NCBI RefSeq assembly: GCF_014645355.1
Contig: NZ_BMLS01000008.1
Span: forward strand, 124,001-188,000
DNA length: 64,000 nucleotides
Reading direction: 5' to 3'
Source: Bowmanella pacifica
Lineage (GTDB): Bacteria; Pseudomonadota; Gammaproteobacteria; Enterobacterales; Alteromonadaceae
Shown here: positions 61,755 through 64,000 of the stretch, piece after piece
Numbering within the stretch: the stretch's first letter is position 1
Layout of the letters: each line of letters starts with the position of its first letter
Made by a program: the position numbers and the translations under genes
The notes under the pieces: model-generated
The model's database searches: none
What the model was told of the DNA's origin: nothing
Seen by the model: the letters and a program-made list of their open reading frames with translations, nothing else

Positions 61755-64000
61755 TTATATGGCAGATTGCATTGTGGCTTGTGCCTGCAGTTTATCCAGT
61801 TGCTCGTGCACCCAAGTTAGGCTAGGGCGGTTTATCTCTAGCGTTTGCTCGGCTATATGGGCCGCTTGTTGCAGATAATGTTGGGATTGGGCGTTAAGTT
61901 CGGCTTGTAAACTGAGTTTAGCCAGCGCTACCAGCGGTTCATATTGAGCGGGATGGTCTTCACGAATTGAACGCCAGGCTGCGAGCGTTTTTTGTAAACC
62001 GGCCATGGCGTCTTGTGTTTCTCCCAATTTTTGTTGGATATTAGCCACCAGCAACGCGGTCTCCAGGGTTTTGGCATGCGCGTACCCCCACATTTCTGTC
62101 TCTGCTGCTAGCACACTGGTTGCTAGCTGCTTGGCTTGCTCAATTCTATTGGTCTGAAGGTACAAGTCAGCCAGTGAGCCCTGAGCCTGATAAAGCACGC
62201 CGTTTACCTCACTGACCAAAGGTGGCAAACCCGTTATTACCTCTTGTAACAGCGCTTCCGCGGCTATGAATTCGCCCTTTTGGAGTTGTACTCTGGCCAG
62301 ACGATATTTAGCTTCATAGCTGTCCTGGTGGGCTTCTCCGTATATATTCAGGGTGCTTTGCAGATACTGATTGGCGTAGTCGATTGCCTTATCGTAGTTG
62401 CCCTGCATTTCCTGCAGGTGGCCAAGTCGGCCAAGGTTATAGACGGTTAGACTGTGCTGTTCACCTAGTACCTCCCGGCATCGTGCCAGACCCTGTTGGA
62501 AATAGTCGGCGGCCTGTGCGTAGTTCCACAGCGTCAAGTGGTCGGCGCCTAAACTGGTAATCGCCAGTAAAGTCACAATATTATCTTCGCCCAGTGCACG
62601 ACGGGCCGTTTGTAACACCTGAAGGTGAATTTCTACGGCATCTTGTGAGCGTCCGGTGTCATTGTAGAATCCGCCCAGATTGGTCATTTGCCCCAAGGTG
62701 AATTCACTGTCGGGCCCGCGTACAATTTTGCTCAGTTCTACCGCTTCCTCCAGCAAAGGTAAACGTTCTGTATGTCGGTCAGCACGGCTGTAGCTATTGC
62801 TCAGTGACAACAGAACGTACAGCAAGCCTGTGTGGTCGCTGTTATTGTGAGCCCTGTGAATAGCCAGGGCCTTTTCCAAGTGAGCTATCGCGGGGAGTAG
62901 CACGCCAATCCGATAATAAATATCGCCAACTTCACGCCTGACCGCCGCTTCGATCAAAGGTTGCTTGGCCAGTGCGCTGCTTTCATCATCCAATTTGGCA
63001 CTGGCACTATCCAGTACTTCGCGCAGACTGATTTCCCGACCTTGCGCCTCGGTGGGACGCAGCTTACTGAACATGGAGGTTAGAAAACGGCTGACGGCTT
63101 CTGACTTGCCTCGCTCCGTTTCGGCCTTATCGCGTTGTTGCTGAGCGATGTCGCGCTCAGCTTTAACTTGTACTGACTGTAACCAGATTGCCGCTGAAGC
63201 AACGCTAACCATGACCAGCAAAGTCATGCTCAGTGCACTGGCCAGCATATTACGGCGCAGGAATTTACCTGTTCGATACAGTAGCGAACTGGCGCGGGCT
63301 TTGACTGGTTTGTGATTCAGCACATTGTCGAGATCTTTACCCAGCTCCCAGACCGAGGCGTAGCGCAGTTCCGGTTCTTTGTTCAAGGCCTTTAGCAGGA
63401 TGTTATCCAGGTCACCTGCCAGTTGACGGCTAAGCAATTTATCAGGCTCTGTATTATTTTCCGATACCTCCAATACTGCCTGACTCGGCGGGAGAGGAGT
63501 GGTTTCGAGGATAGACTTTTCTAAGGCATAAGGGGTGCTTTGGGCTTCAAATAAAGGCCTGTCGGTCAGGAGTTCATAAAACAACGCGCCCAGGGCGTAC
63601 ACATCGGTTGCCACGGTAACGGTATGCCCTTGAATCTGCTCTGGGCTGGCGTACAGTGGCGTCATGGCGCGTTCCTGGGTGCGGGTATCTATGCCCCACT
63701 GAGCATTCAATGTGTTGTCCAGCAGTTTGGCTATGCCGAAGTCCAGTAATTTAGGCTCGCCATCGGCCTGAACCAGGATATTGGATGGCTTAAAGTCGCG
63801 ATGCACAATGAGCTTTTGGTGGGCGTATTGCACGGCCTGACACACTTTAATAAAGAGTTTCAGCTTGTCAGACAAGCTTGTGGCGCGTTGTTGACAATGC
63901 TGCTTGATATCCAAGCCTTGAACATACTCCATCACCAGATAGGGAAGTCCGTGTTCTGTGGTGCCCCCATCCAGCAACCTGGCGATATTGGGATGTTGCA
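61755..64000 (-). CDS. serine/threonine protein kinase with TPR repeats, N-terminally truncated by the window edge
   Basis: The frame is open through the right edge (Gln-His-Pro-Asn-Ile-Ala-Arg-Leu-Leu-Asp precedes the first internal Met), so the start lies outside. The kinase catalytic loop His-Arg-Asp-Phe-Lys-Pro-Ser-Asn and Asp-Phe-Gly-Ile-Ala-Lys are intact. One membrane helix (Met-Leu-Ala-Ser-Ala-Leu-Ser and on, near 63200) is followed by a periplasmic coiled coil and about eight TPR-like repeats to the C terminus. This kinase-membrane-TPR layout is common in marine Gammaproteobacteria and Xanthomonadales. The target is unknown. Confidence 0.9.
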   Translation of the reverse strand, partial: QHPNIARLLDGGTTEHGLPYLVMEYVQGLDIKQHCQQRATSLSDKLKLFIKVCQAVQYAHQKLIVHRDFKPSNILVQADGEPKLLDFGIAKLLDNTLNAQWGIDTRTQERAMTPLYASPEQIQGHTVTVATDVYALGALFYELLTDRPLFEAQSTPYALEKSILETTPLPPSQAVLEVSENNTEPDKLLSRQLAGDLDNILLKALNKEPELRYASVWELGKDLDNVLNHKPVKARASSLLYRTGKFLRRNMLASALSMTLLVMVSVASAAIWLQSVQVKAERDIAQQQRDKAETERGKSEAVSRFLTSMFSKLRPTEAQGREISLREVLDSASAKLDDESSALAKQPLIEAAVRREVGDIYYRIGVLLPAIAHLEKALAIHRAHNNSDHTGLLYVLLSLSNSYSRADRHTERLPLLEEAVELSKIVRGPDSEFTLGQMTNLGGFYNDTGRSQDAVEIHLQVLQTARRALGEDNIVTLLAITSLGADHLTLWNYAQAADYFQQGLARCREVLGEQHSLTVYNLGRLGHLQEMQGNYDKAIDYANQYLQSTLNIYGEAHQDSYEAKYRLARVQLQKGEFIAAEALLQEVITGLPPLVSEVNGVLYQAQGSLADLYLQTNRIEQAKQLATSVLAAETEMWGYAHAKTLETALLVANIQQKLGETQDAMAGLQKTLAAWRSIREDHPAQYEPLVALAKLSLQAELNAQSQHYLQQAAHIAEQTLEINRPSLTWVHEQLDKLQAQATMQSAI

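Overview
The window comes from a gammaproteobacterium, most likely a marine member of the Alteromonadales. The evidence is conserved gene order (yoaA-tsaB-slp-fadD-rnd; ssrA-smpB-ratA-rnfH-bamE-recN-nadK-grpE-dnaK-dnaJ; dapB-carA-carB-greA), a tmRNA tag reading ANDENYALAA, an H-NS protein, and accessory genes common in marine heterotrophs. Genus assignment is inference; no 16S gene is present.

Layout. 1-2 kb: the end of a small alpha/beta hydrolase, a DUF423 membrane protein and rlmM, overlapping by a few bases. 2-6 kb: a minus-strand MoxR ATPase / DUF58 / transglutaminase operon. 6-7.2 kb: an H-NS gene and about 650 bp of AT-rich non-coding DNA. 7.2-17.5 kb: a plus-strand housekeeping run (yoaA, tsaB, slp-like lipoprotein, hydrolase, fadD, rnd, ycgL, mltB-like, FAH-family, ycgN). 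17.5-19.1 kb: a minus-strand DUF3718 protein and a TSUP permease.

19.3-34.1 kb is the most distinctive region. It is one plus-strand cluster of twelve signalling genes with gaps of 65 bp or less: a PAS hybrid histidine kinase, a response regulator, a short MCP-like protein, a STAS protein, a receiver-PP2C-HATPase fusion, cheY, cheA, cheW, a large MCP with a C-terminal EWESF tail, cheR, cheD and cheB. It joins a complete chemosensory adaptation system to a partner-switching module (phosphatase, kinase-like ATPase and STAS antagonist). CheA lacks a recognisable P2 domain; its linker carries three short aromatic motifs exactly 15 residues apart.

34.2-44 kb: a lipoprotein, tmRNA, smpB, ratA, rnfH, bamE, recN (two perfect LexA boxes), nadK, grpE and dnaK (each with a sigma-32-like promoter) and dnaJ. 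A palindromic repeat lies between dnaK and dnaJ. 44-57 kb: the dapB-carAB-greA block, interrupted by an esterase / solute-binding pair and by a minus-strand pullulanase / PEP-CTERM-like pair. 57-64 kb: a periplasmic hypothetical protein, tpm, rimJ-like acetyltransferase, an M16 protease lipoprotein and the C-terminal part of a Ser/Thr kinase with TPRs that runs off the window.
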